A stretch of DNA of 64,000 nt, taken from NCBI RefSeq assembly GCF_003234795.2, contig NZ_CP126268.1:434001-498000 (forward strand). The letters run 5' to 3'. Position 1 is the stretch's first letter. Each line of letters opens with the position of its first letter. Position numbers and translations under genes: made by a program. This DNA is from Curtobacterium sp. MCLR17_032 (GTDB taxonomy: Bacteria; Actinomycetota; Actinomycetes; Actinomycetales; Microbacteriaceae). The notes beneath the pieces are model-generated. The model had not been told where the DNA came from. It saw only the letters and a list, made by a program, of their open reading frames with translations, and did not search any database. Below are positions 33,894 through 41,809 of this stretch, in pieces.

Positions 33894-35372
33894 TCAGGAC
33901 CCGTTCCGCGCAGAGGCGTCGGCCCGTCGTCCCTGTTCGAGGATCGCCCTCCGCCGCATGGCCTTGGCCTCGCGGCGGGACCGCTTCGATCGGCGGCCGT
34001 CGCCGTCGGCTCCGTAGCCGTAGTGCTGCCCGTAACCGTACCCGTACGGAGCCGGCCCCTTGTGCTGCGCCATGGTCAGGACCGTGCCGAGCACGCGCGC
34101 GCCGAGGCTCTCGAGGTCGGCGATGGCACGTGCGAGCTGCGGTTGACGCGTCCGGCCCTGAGCGCTGACGACGATGGCTCCGCCGGTCAGCTTGCTGAGG
34201 ACCGCTGCGTCGGTCACGGGGAGCAGTGGTGGTGTGTCGAAGAGGACGTAGTCGTAGCTCTGTTCGAGGTCGGCGACGAGCGCGCGCATGGCTTCGGAAC
34301 CCAACATCTCACTCGGGTTCGGAGGCACCTGCCCGGCCGGGATGAACACGAGGCTGCCCTCACCCCAGGGCTGCGCGACATCGCCGATCTCGGCCTGGCC
34401 GATGAGGAGATCCGCGAGCCCGACGGCACCCTCGACGCCCATGGTGGACGCGAGACGTGACCGGCGCAGGTCGGCATCCACGAGCGCGACGGATGCTCCG
34501 CTCTCAGCCAGAGCGATGGCGAGGTTCGCGACCGTGGTGGTCTTCCCCTCGTTCGGCATGGCGGATGTGAGAACCAGGCTCTTCCGGTGCCCGTCGAGCC
34601 CCACGAAGAGCAGGCTCGTCCGCAACGCACGGTAGGACTCGGCCAGCGGGCTCCGGGGATCGGCGTGCACGATGAGCGGGCGGAGTTCTGCTTCGCCGTC
34701 GAAACGGATCTCGCCCAGGACGGCGGCGGAGGTGACGGCCTCGATGTCGGTCTTGCCGCGGACCCGGGTGTCGACCGCCTGACGGGAGAGCGCGAGGGCG
34801 ATGCCGCCGATGACGCCGCCGAACACGCCGAGTGCGATCGCCACCGACGGTTGCGGGGCGGATGGCGTGCCGGGTATGACCGCTGGCTGGATCGTCTCGA
34901 CGCGGACGAGGCTCTGCCCACCGGCGATCGGCTTCTCCAGACCGTTCGTGATCAGGGACCGGAAGCTCGCACCGATGGCGTCGGCGATGCGTGCCGCCGC
35001 TCGAGGATCCGGGTCGACGACGCTGATGTCGATGAGCACCGAGTTCTGGGCCGCCGAAGCAGAGACACGCTGGGCGAGTTCGGATGCGGTCTCGTGCAGG
35101 TGCAGCTTCTCGATCACCGGGCCGAGTACGGCTTCGCTGCTCACGACCTGCGGGTACGACCGGGTCTTGGCCTGCGCGGCTGAGCTTCCCTGCCCCAACT
35201 CGGTTGCCGATCCGGCGCTGCTCTGTACGGCGATGTACAGGGTCGTCGACGCCGTGAACAGCGGGGTCGTCGAGGCGATGACCGCGATGGCGGCGCCGAC
35301 GCCGATGGCGAGCATGGACACGACGCTGAGCCACCGGTTGGAGACGACGCGGAGGAGTTCTCTGAGCGACAT
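33894..35372 (-). CDS. Wzz/BY-kinase fusion: polysaccharide chain-length and tyrosine autokinase
   Basis: A 492-aa membrane protein with a Wzz-like N-terminal half (membrane segments about 15-35 and 178-200) and a cytosolic CpsD-like kinase domain. The kinase shows the Walker A loop TSAMPNEGKTTTVANLA, the second A' motif VALVDADLRRSR and Walker B YVLFDTPPLLPVTDA. The tail (about 443-453) is a tyrosine cluster, YGYGYGQHYGYG, the usual autophosphorylation site. It should control length and assembly of the exopolysaccharide. Start ATG 35372. Being a single chain it matches the actinobacterial form rather than the split Gram-positive pair. It closes the minus-strand exopolysaccharide series. Confidence 0.88.
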   Translation of the reverse strand: MSLRELLRVVSNRWLSVVSMLAIGVGAAIAVIASTTPLFTASTTLYIAVQSSAGSATELGQGSSAAQAKTRSYPQVVSSEAVLGPVIEKLHLHETASELAQRVSASAAQNSVLIDISVVDPDPRAAARIADAIGASFRSLITNGLEKPIAGGQSLVRVETIQPAVIPGTPSAPQPSVAIALGVFGGVIGGIALALSRQAVDTRVRGKTDIEAVTSAAVLGEIRFDGEAELRPLIVHADPRSPLAESYRALRTSLLFVGLDGHRKSLVLTSAMPNEGKTTTVANLAIALAESGASVALVDADLRRSRLASTMGVEGAVGLADLLIGQAEIGDVAQPWGEGSLVFIPAGQVPPNPSEMLGSEAMRALVADLEQSYDYVLFDTPPLLPVTDAAVLSKLTGGAIVVSAQGRTRQPQLARAIADLESLGARVLGTVLTMAQHKGPAPYGYGYGQHYGYGADGDGRRSKRSRREAKAMRRRAILEQGRRADASARNGS

Positions 35373-35399
35373 GTCCCTGCTCTCTCGAAGAAGTACGGA

Positions 35400-35410
35400 A
35401 TATCAGTGTA
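35400..35410. promoter_or_regulatory. AT-rich site upstream of the Wzz/kinase gene
   Basis: The gap 35373-35444 is strikingly AT-rich. The plus strand reads ATATCAGTGTA here, i.e. CTGATAT on the gene's own strand, the weakest member (7 of 11) of the recurring GCATSTGATAT motif. TATTAATACTGG lies just upstream and may be part of a promoter. Confidence 0.35.
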
Positions 35411-35444
35411 CCAGTATTAATAGCAGAGACTATCCAAACGGCGG

Positions 35445-36710
35445 TCACGGTCGTCGCAGCAACCGGAGGTCGCCGGAACGGACTCCGAAGAAGTCGCGTG
35501 CCGGAACTGAGCCGGTGCGTTGGAGGAGCGCCAGGTTGAGCCCGCCGGAAACGACGTTGCCGAGCACGGTGGCGACCGCCGCGCCGAACGCGCCGAACGG
35601 CCCGACGAGTGCGAGCAGCGCTCCGATGTTGACGACGCAAGCGACCGCGAGTGACATGCTCTTGAACCCAGGACGTCCGCGCGCCGACAGGCCGACCCCC
35701 GCGATCGAACCGGGGTTCCCGATGACCACTCCGGCCAGCAGGATGAAGCAGACAGGGAGGCTCGACGTGAACTCCGCGCCGAACAGTGTGGGGACGACCC
35801 ACGACGCGATCGATGCGACAGCGATCGCGCTCACGACCGTGGCGAGCGTGGAGATCCGGCCCGCGCGAGTCAACGACGCGCTGTCCGTACCGGCCGAATC
35901 GGACACGAACATGACCTCACGGATCGCGCTGTTCACGATCAACGGCATCTCGCTCAGACTGACGGCGACGACGTAGAGCCCGAGTTCCGTCGTGCCAGCG
36001 AGCGGTGCCATCAGCACCTGGTCGATCCGGGACAGGACGACTCCGGACAAGGTCCCGAGCCAGACGCGCCCCCCGTAGCTCAGGAGCGCGCGGTGGTCTA
36101 CCGCAGGCGTCGGAGGGGCCGACCGGGCTCGCTGCACGAGGCCGGGGACGTAGACGATGGCTCCGACCACGGGCGTGATCGCGAGCACCGCGACGCAGGA
36201 GCCGACGGTGAGCTGGTCCATGCCCGCGAGGACCGAGATCGCCGCGAGCTTGGACCCGTTCACGATGAGGCGCTCGGTCGCCACGGTCCCCCATTGGTGC
36301 AGGCCCCCGGCCACGGCCGACAGCAGCGCTGTGCACATGCTCGGGACGATCGCCAGAGCTGAGCAGCACAGCAGGATGCGGAGTTCATGCGATCCCGCAG
36401 ACAGGAGTCCGGCACTGGCGACGACCGTTCCTGACGCGAGCGCGCCGAACAGGCAGGTGTACACGGTCGCTGGTCGGAGGACGCGGTGCGCGAGTGCCGG
36501 GCTCTGAGCGACGAAGAAGGTGACGGCGATGGGAAGCCCGAAGGCGGCCAACGTCGTCGTGAGTAGCAGTGGTGCGACCGACGCTGCGACCGTACCTCGG
36601 CCGGACGCGCCGAGCGCGTGGGCCATGATCGGCATGGTGAGCAGGGCTGCGAGCGGCGCGATGCTGTTGCCGAGGGTGCCGATCACGACGCGCCGGACCG
36701 TCGCCGACAT
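35445..36710 (-). CDS. Wzx-like polysaccharide flippase (MATE/MOP superfamily)
   Basis: About 421 aa with some twelve hydrophobic segments. The N-terminus, VIGTLGNSIAPLAALLTMPI, and the early LGASGRGTVAASVAPLLL are typical of oligosaccharide flippases. It should move the undecaprenol-linked repeat unit across the membrane for Wzy to polymerise. ATG 36710 shares a base with the stop of the polymerase-like gene (TGATG); a longer frame runs upstream through that gene and is not credible. Neighbours on both sides (polymerase, chain-length kinase) make this assignment strong. Confidence 0.82.
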   Translation of the reverse strand: MSATVRRVVIGTLGNSIAPLAALLTMPIMAHALGASGRGTVAASVAPLLLTTTLAAFGLPIAVTFFVAQSPALAHRVLRPATVYTCLFGALASGTVVASAGLLSAGSHELRILLCCSALAIVPSMCTALLSAVAGGLHQWGTVATERLIVNGSKLAAISVLAGMDQLTVGSCVAVLAITPVVGAIVYVPGLVQRARSAPPTPAVDHRALLSYGGRVWLGTLSGVVLSRIDQVLMAPLAGTTELGLYVVAVSLSEMPLIVNSAIREVMFVSDSAGTDSASLTRAGRISTLATVVSAIAVASIASWVVPTLFGAEFTSSLPVCFILLAGVVIGNPGSIAGVGLSARGRPGFKSMSLAVACVVNIGALLALVGPFGAFGAAVATVLGNVVSGGLNLALLQRTGSVPARDFFGVRSGDLRLLRRP

Positions 36711-38029
36711 CACGGGACGGTGCTCCGAGACCTGCTCGGAGCGCTCGCAGCTCGATGCTGTCGCCGAACTCCGGGACGCTCCCCCTCTGGGTCCCTCCGC
36801 GCGAACGGGGGTGCACCCATCGCCACGGTCATCCAGAGCAACGTCCCGAGGCCGGTCACGAAGGCGACGGAACTGAACGTCATGACCGCGACCAGCGCGA
36901 GCGCCCCGGCGAGCCGCCCTCCTTCGACCGCCCTCGGTCGGACACCGGGAGCGAGGAGTGACCCGGTCAGGACGCCGAAGTAGCACCCACTCGCCAGGAC
37001 ACCCCAGCAGAGCCCGAGCATCAGTGCGGGGTTCTCGAAGCTGGTTCCGAGCCTGAGATGGACCGCGGTGGTGACGGCGTTCTCCGGTCCGCCGCCGAGC
37101 AGGACATACCGGGTGAGTTCCGGTAGTCCCTCAGTGAGCGCGATGCTCCGTGCTCTCGAGGAGCCGTCGTCGTCCCTGAGCTTCTCTGACAGTCCTGCCC
37201 CGAGCTCGGGCAGGGCCAGCAGGGTCGCGATCGTGAGGGCGAAGGAGAGCAGCGCGATCGTCGCTGCGGGGACGAACGGCACGCGTCGCGCGACGAGCAT
37301 GGCAACGAGCGCCACGACGGAGAGCGCGAGAGCGGCTCGCGCCTGCGTCGCGAAGAGGGTGGCGATGAACAGCATCGCGCACGGCGCGATGATCGCAGCG
37401 CGACGGATGGATCGCAGGAGGGCGACCGCGACGAGCACCACCACTGCCAGCTCGAGGAAGCTGTCCGCGGTGCCGAGGGCCCTGCTCTGGTCGTTGATGT
37501 CGAACCAGTAGTAACGCGCCGCGTACTCTGCGGCGAACGGCTGCGGGAGTGCTCCCGACCAGATGAGGAGGGCGACGATGCACTCGACGACGACCACTGC
37601 CACGAAGATCTGCGCCAGCCTGGTGCCGGCACGTGGGGCATCGCTGATCGCTCGACGGACCAGAGCGAATCCCGCTGCCGAGGGTGCGAGCGAGTCGATC
37701 AGGAACTGCTGCTCACCCGAGGTCCCGGTCGCCGACGACGTGAGGACCACCGCAGTTCCGAGTGTCAGGATCGCGAGTGTGGTCGGCAGCGCGTCGAGAG
37801 CATCCTGCAGGTAGGTCCGTGTCCGCGTGGCGAACTGCGCGGAGGCGACGACACCGATGAAGACCGTGCCGAGGTTCAGGCTGCCGACTACGGGGATCCC
37901 GATGACTGGCGCTGCCACCTGTGGGATGAGGACGAGCACGGCGATGATCGCGCCCGCCGCGATCCAGAGGTGGCGAATCGTGAGCAGTGCCACGGTGATC
38001 ATCACGACGAGGGCTCCGAGCCCGATCAT
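36710..38029 (-). CDS. O-antigen ligase/polymerase-like membrane protein (Wzy type)
   Basis: A 439-aa polytopic protein with roughly ten to twelve membrane segments and one large hydrophilic loop (about 275-320, ...LRDDDGSSRARSIALTEGLPELTRYVLLGGGPENAV). Such a loop is shared by Wzy polymerases and WaaL ligases. Between flippase and glycosyltransferase, a polymerase for the exopolysaccharide repeat is the best reading. Family sequence is poorly conserved, so the exact role is inference. The start ATG 38029 overlaps the glycosyltransferase stop (ATGA). The C-terminal tail is Arg-rich. Confidence 0.75.
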   Translation of the reverse strand: MIGLGALVVMITVALLTIRHLWIAAGAIIAVLVLIPQVAAPVIGIPVVGSLNLGTVFIGVVASAQFATRTRTYLQDALDALPTTLAILTLGTAVVLTSSATGTSGEQQFLIDSLAPSAAGFALVRRAISDAPRAGTRLAQIFVAVVVVECIVALLIWSGALPQPFAAEYAARYYWFDINDQSRALGTADSFLELAVVVLVAVALLRSIRRAAIIAPCAMLFIATLFATQARAALALSVVALVAMLVARRVPFVPAATIALLSFALTIATLLALPELGAGLSEKLRDDDGSSRARSIALTEGLPELTRYVLLGGGPENAVTTAVHLRLGTSFENPALMLGLCWGVLASGCYFGVLTGSLLAPGVRPRAVEGGRLAGALALVAVMTFSSVAFVTGLGTLLWMTVAMGAPPFARRDPEGERPGVRRQHRAASAPSRSRSTVP

Positions 38030-39129
38030 GCGCGAGAGCCTTCGATGAGCGCTGTCCAGCCCGCGGCTGCAGCGTCGACCGCTGCCGCTGCAGCCGCTCG
38101 CAGGACGTCGTCAGGGAGCTCGACTGCGCTCTCGATCGCGGTCACCCACGCAGACACCCGCGCCGTCGTGTCCAGGTCCACGTCGATCAGGAGGTCGGGG
38201 AGGTCGGTGTAGAGGGCTTCGTGCGCTGATACACGAGGGCCGATGAAAGGGGTCCCGAGCTCGAGTGCCCGCACGGCGATGCCGCTCTGGAAGACTCTAC
38301 GGTACGGCACGAGAACGACGGAGGCCGTCGCGACCAGCTCGTCGAACTCCTGCTCGGAGAGGAACCGGTCGGCCACGGTCCAGCCGGGGATGGACGGCCA
38401 TCCTCGACCGTGGACCTCCAGGTCGAGCCGTTCGGACATGAGGACGCCGAGGGCCCGGAGGACCTCCATGTCGCGGTCCTCCTTCCAGGTGCCCAGGACG
38501 CGCACGATCGGTCGAGCGGGCGCGGGACGTGCGTCGTCGGTGTGCCCTCGGCGCTGCACGGGATGGAGGAGCATCGATGCGCGGTCCGCGAGGCCGTGTC
38601 GGTTCAGGGCAGAGAGGGCTTCGTGGCCATGAACGAGGAGGCGCGGCTTCGGTCCGACTCGACGAGCGACGACGCGGCCGACGGCACCGTGCCCGATCGA
38701 CGGGACGAGGGGTTCGGGATCGTGGATGACGAGCACGGTGTCACCGGCGCGGTTGCGGAACAGGCGGAGGAGCGCGAGGTCGAAGTACCCGAGGACCGGC
38801 CAGGTGACGATCGTCAGGACACTGTGTTCGGTCCGCGCTCGACCGAGCACCCGGATGTACTCGCGCAACCACCGGTACCTGCTGCTTCCGGAAGAGCTCG
38901 GCTCCGTGATCTCGTACCGGACGACGCGAGCGCCGGCAGCAGTGACCACTTCGACCAGTGCGTCGGTGTAGTGCCGGAGAGCGCCACCCAACGGATTCAC
39001 GACACACACCCGGCTCTCGTCGGGGGTCGGGACACGGCCGTCGTCGGTTCGGGGTCGAGGACGACGGCCGGTCCGAACGGGCACTCGGGGCGCTTCGCTG
39101 CAAGGAGCAGGCTTCCCAAGACATCTCAC
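38026..39129 (-). CDS. Glycosyltransferase (GT-B fold)
   Basis: About 367 aa. The core starts at SRVCVVNPLGGALRHYTDAL; the donor-side half has RVLGTWKEDRDMEVLRALG, RFLSEQEFDELVATASVVLVPYR and FQSGIAVRALELGTPFIGP, like GT4-type enzymes. It should add one sugar to the lipid-linked repeat. The likely start is GTG 39129, 6 nt downstream of TATACT, giving a 40-residue basic lead; an internal GTG at 39009 gives a core-only product. TTGACT and TATACT make a strong promoter before it (39136-39164). The 3' end overlaps the polymerase-like gene. Confidence 0.75.
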   Translation of the reverse strand: MRCLGKPAPCSEAPRVPVRTGRRPRPRTDDGRVPTPDESRVCVVNPLGGALRHYTDALVEVVTAAGARVVRYEITEPSSSGSSRYRWLREYIRVLGRARTEHSVLTIVTWPVLGYFDLALLRLFRNRAGDTVLVIHDPEPLVPSIGHGAVGRVVARRVGPKPRLLVHGHEALSALNRHGLADRASMLLHPVQRRGHTDDARPAPARPIVRVLGTWKEDRDMEVLRALGVLMSERLDLEVHGRGWPSIPGWTVADRFLSEQEFDELVATASVVLVPYRRVFQSGIAVRALELGTPFIGPRVSAHEALYTDLPDLLIDVDLDTTARVSAWVTAIESAVELPDDVLRAAAAAAVDAAAAGWTALIEGSRA

Positions 39130-39135
39130 CTTGAA

Positions 39136-39164
39136 AGTATAGCATCTGATATTTTTCCAGTCAA
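39136..39164 (-). promoter_or_regulatory. Near-consensus promoter inside the exopolysaccharide series
   Basis: On the minus strand TTGACT (39164-39159), 17 nt, TATACT (39141-39136) matches the sigma-A consensus closely and lies 6 nt before GTG 39129. The -35 contains the TGA stop of the upstream gene. The spacer contains, on the plus strand, GCATCTGATAT (39142-39152), a full match to the recurring motif, well placed for control by a DNA-binding protein. Confidence 0.8.
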
Positions 39165-40042
39165 GCTGGTTTGTGTGCTTCGCGGAGCTTCGTGAGGACC
39201 TCCTCGTCGTAGGTGGCGAGCGCTTGCTCGTCGTTGCCGGCGTTGAAGACGTTGTCCTCGTGAAGGCCTCCGCTGCCGTGCCAGCGAATCGGCACGGCAT
39301 CCCCGTCGGTGAGGGCGCCGACCGGTACGACGATGAAGCCGGCTCGGACCGCGAGTGCGTGGAGCCAGATGTCGTCTGCGCGCGGCGCGACTGCCATGAA
39401 CCGTGTCCCGGCGGACCGTATGTGCGGAAGGAACGACGGTGGGTACAGGACCCCGCCGACCCCGAGGCCGATCGTCCGTGCGTCGTCATCGGTCGGAGCG
39501 GCGGCCTCCCATGTCGCGTACGGGGCCAGGCGGCCGGATGCAGTGAGGCGTACGCGTCGTGCGCGGTGAGCCACGACGGCACCCGGTGTCGCCGCCGCTG
39601 CATCGACGAGTGTCCGGAGCCAACGCCGAGGGTGCATCATGTCGTCATCCGCGGTGACGAGCGGGAGCTCCGAGTCTTCCGCGAGCACGACCTGCGGGTA
39701 GTACTTCGTGTGGGGTCCGATGTGGTCGGGTGCGTTCCGGATCTCGAGTCCGCGGGTCGTGAGCCTGCGCAGGGCGGGAGTCGGTCTTTCCGCTCTCGGA
39801 TCATCCGGGTCGAGCCACAGCACCAGGCGAGACGGTCGGAGCGACCCCAGGCCGATGCTCTCGATCGCGAGGTGGGCGAATCTGACCCGCCGTCCGTGGG
39901 ATGTCATGGACACGACCGGACCGCCAGGCGCAGTGATCGGTTCGTGGCTGACCCGATTCCGGAACGAGAGCGCGGTCATGAGTCCTGCCGTGATGAAAGG
40001 GCGGCGGGAAGGTCGTGGTATCGACCGTTTGCGGCTCGTCAC
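39161..40042 (-). CDS. Glycosyltransferase-like protein (GT-A fold)
   Basis: A 293-aa protein. Near the middle PLVTADDDMMHPRRWLRTLV carries the Asp triplet expected at the metal site of GT-A enzymes. The C-terminal part has GDAVPIRWHGSGGLHEDNVF and NAGNDEQALATYDEEVL, seen in glycan-modifying transferases of unknown sugar. GTG 40042 overlaps the preceding stop (GTGA), so it is coupled to the upstream GT4 gene. Its own TGA lies in the -35 box of the next promoter. Confidence 0.72.
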   Translation of the reverse strand: MTSRKRSIPRPSRRPFITAGLMTALSFRNRVSHEPITAPGGPVVSMTSHGRRVRFAHLAIESIGLGSLRPSRLVLWLDPDDPRAERPTPALRRLTTRGLEIRNAPDHIGPHTKYYPQVVLAEDSELPLVTADDDMMHPRRWLRTLVDAAAATPGAVVAHRARRVRLTASGRLAPYATWEAAAPTDDDARTIGLGVGGVLYPPSFLPHIRSAGTRFMAVAPRADDIWLHALAVRAGFIVVPVGALTDGDAVPIRWHGSGGLHEDNVFNAGNDEQALATYDEEVLTKLREAHKPA

Positions 40043-41178
40043 GACGCATCCTCCTGACGAGGTTCGTGGAGCCAGGCGTCCGACGCGATGCGACCGTCGA
40101 TCAGCGGCAGACTCGCGCTGACGGACTCCGGGTCCAAGGGGCGCTCGATGGCACGGGCCAGAGACTCCGCGAGACGGCCGACCAGGTTCCTGTCGACCGG
40201 AACGACATGGTGTCCGTTCGCCAGGAGCCAGTCGGACAAGCCCGTCTGACGTGTCGTGACGATGGTTGCACCAGCAGCGAGCCCTTCCTTGATCGGGAGC
40301 CCGATCTGCTCGCGCCAGCGCCCGTGCGGGACCGACGGCGCGACGAGGACCCTCGTCTGCGCGACGATGTCCAGCGCCGTCGAGCGAGGCAACGGTCCGG
40401 TCGTCGCTCGGGTCGTCGGGCGTTCCGCTGCCCACTGCGCGACCGTGTCGAGGAGTGGTCCCCCACCGACCAGCGTGAGTCGAGCCTCCGGGATGTCCCG
40501 TTCCACCCGCTCCCACGCGCGCATGAGCTGGTGGACCCCACCGCGATCGGACAGTTCTCCGAGGTACAGGACGGCGGGTCGTCGTGCCGGCTGTGGGCTG
40601 ACCACCGGCTCAGGGAGTTCGAGGATGGTCCGGTGGGGAACGGACGCCACGCCCGGCAGGCTCGTGTACAGGTCAGCGCTCGCTGCGGAAGCGAAGCAGA
40701 TGCGGTCGACGACCGTGCGGATCAGGAGCCCGATCATCGTCTTGCCGAATGCGGTGACCAGCCGCGGTGTCTTCTGCCCACCGGTGAGCAGGATCGGAAA
40801 CGGGGTGAGTTCCATGGCGTAGACGACGGTCCGCCGAGGCCGCCCGTGTACCAGGCCCCCGAGGTGCCAGGCGGCTGCGAGTGCGATCCAGCGCGGCAGG
40901 AACCGCATCCACAGTGGCTCTGGGAGTTCGAGCACCGTGTGCGAGGCGGAGAGCAGGCGCTTGATCGCCGAGGCGAGCGTCGTCCGGTGGACGGTGGCTG
41001 GCAGGTCGACGCCGAGCATGTCGTACTTCGTCGCGAAGTACAGGTTCACCGCGTCGGTCATCCGTGGGAGTCGCTCGAGGTGGACGGCGCGGAGCTCGGG
41101 GAAGATGCGGAGGACGGACACCGGCATGCTGTCCGTCGGGCGTGTGCGCGGCTGCATCACGCGTGGCGCGAAAGGCAT
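40039..41178 (-). CDS. Glycosyltransferase family 4
   Basis: About 379 aa, GT-B fold. The donor-binding half has AVLYLGELSDRGGVHQLMRAW, ARLTLVGGGPLLDTVAQWA and REQIGLPIKEGLAAGATIVT, the last being the E-x7-E-like region of GT4. ATG 41178 is taken as start; ATG 41157 and 41127 are in frame too. It follows a strong hairpin (41224-41267), so it must have its own promoter in the short gap, which I cannot pinpoint. It is the first gene of the exopolysaccharide run. Confidence 0.8.
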   Translation of the reverse strand: MPFAPRVMQPRTRPTDSMPVSVLRIFPELRAVHLERLPRMTDAVNLYFATKYDMLGVDLPATVHRTTLASAIKRLLSASHTVLELPEPLWMRFLPRWIALAAAWHLGGLVHGRPRRTVVYAMELTPFPILLTGGQKTPRLVTAFGKTMIGLLIRTVVDRICFASAASADLYTSLPGVASVPHRTILELPEPVVSPQPARRPAVLYLGELSDRGGVHQLMRAWERVERDIPEARLTLVGGGPLLDTVAQWAAERPTTRATTGPLPRSTALDIVAQTRVLVAPSVPHGRWREQIGLPIKEGLAAGATIVTTRQTGLSDWLLANGHHVVPVDRNLVGRLAESLARAIERPLDPESVSASLPLIDGRIASDAWLHEPRQEDAS

Positions 41179-41223
41179 TCGGACAGAGTTCCGTTCGGGG
41201 TCGGGGATTCGAGGACGTACGCA

Positions 41224-41267
41224 ACAGAGCCGGCGGAACGTACCCGAGCACACACCGCCGGCTCTGT
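41224..41267 (-). terminator. Hairpin after the lipoprotein gene
   Basis: ACAGAGCCGGCGG (41224-41236) and CCGCCGGCTCTGT (41255-41267) are perfect 13-bp arms around an 18-nt loop. It lies just past the stop of the minus-strand lipoprotein gene and insulates the glycosyltransferase. Confidence 0.8.
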
Positions 41268-41272
41268 CGGCG

Positions 41273-41698
41273 TCATTCCTTCGCTGCCTCGGCGGAGTTG
41301 CCGTCTCCGAGCTCATCCGTGTTCGGAGCGTCTCCGACGTAGGTGACCTCGTTGCCGGTGCCCATCGCGTGGACCGCCTTCATGGTCGATCCGTGGACCG
41401 TGTTGTCCGATCCTTCGATGTTGAGGACGTCGACGGGGCCGATCTCGACGTCGGCGTCATCGGTGAGGAAGGAGATCGTGGCGCATCCGGCCGCCATCGC
41501 CTTCTTCGCTGCTCGCACGTCGGTCACGGTGAGGTGGTCGTCGACACACCGGTTGCTCTCGAGGGCGACGGCACTCGGCGTCGACGTGGCCGTGGGGGTC
41601 GGGTCGTCCTGTCGGTCGTGGCCGTTCGAGCAGCCGGCCAGCGTCATGACGGCCGCGAGGGCGACACCGGGGATCAGGAGGAGGGAGTGCGAGCGCAT
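41273..41698 (-). CDS. DUF3060-like small lipoprotein
   Basis: A 141-aa exported protein. The signal MRSHSLLLIPGVALAAVMTLAGC ends in a lipobox with Cys at 23, then a Ser/Thr/Pro linker (TPTATSTPSAV). The mature part has DVLNIEGSDNTVHG followed by MKAVHAMGTGNEVTYVG; this repeated N-x-V pattern resembles DUF3060, a predicted beta-helix. Two Cys (about 54 and 75) may pair. ATG 41698 fits the signal; a frame extending upstream is weaker. The function is unknown; position suggests a surface role alongside the exopolysaccharide. Confidence 0.75.
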   Translation of the reverse strand: MRSHSLLLIPGVALAAVMTLAGCSNGHDRQDDPTPTATSTPSAVALESNRCVDDHLTVTDVRAAKKAMAAGCATISFLTDDADVEIGPVDVLNIEGSDNTVHGSTMKAVHAMGTGNEVTYVGDAPNTDELGDGNSAEAAKE

Positions 41699-41733
41699 GT
41701 CGGCTTGTCCGTTCTTCAAGTGATGGGTCAATC

Positions 41734-41748
41734 TAGTATATCGCATGA
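41734..41748 (-). promoter_or_regulatory. Promoter and motif copy upstream of the lipoprotein gene
   Basis: On the minus strand TCATGCGATAT (41748-41738) matches 9 of 11 positions of the recurring motif and runs directly into TATACT (41740-41735), a good -10 box about 37 nt upstream of the ATG. A protein bound here would compete with or contact RNA polymerase. Confidence 0.55.
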
Positions 41749-41761
41749 CAGGGAAAACGGA

Positions 41762-41789
41762 AGGGCCGCGCTCGTGTGAGCGCGGCCCT
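41762..41789 (-). terminator. Hairpin after the Ig-like surface protein gene
   Basis: AGGGCCGCGCTC (41762-41773), loop GTGT, GAGCGCGGCCCT (41778-41789): perfect 12-bp arms, 20 nt beyond the stop at 41810 on the minus strand. Confidence 0.85.
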
Positions 41790-41809
41790 CCGGTGATCCT
41801 CGTCCGACG

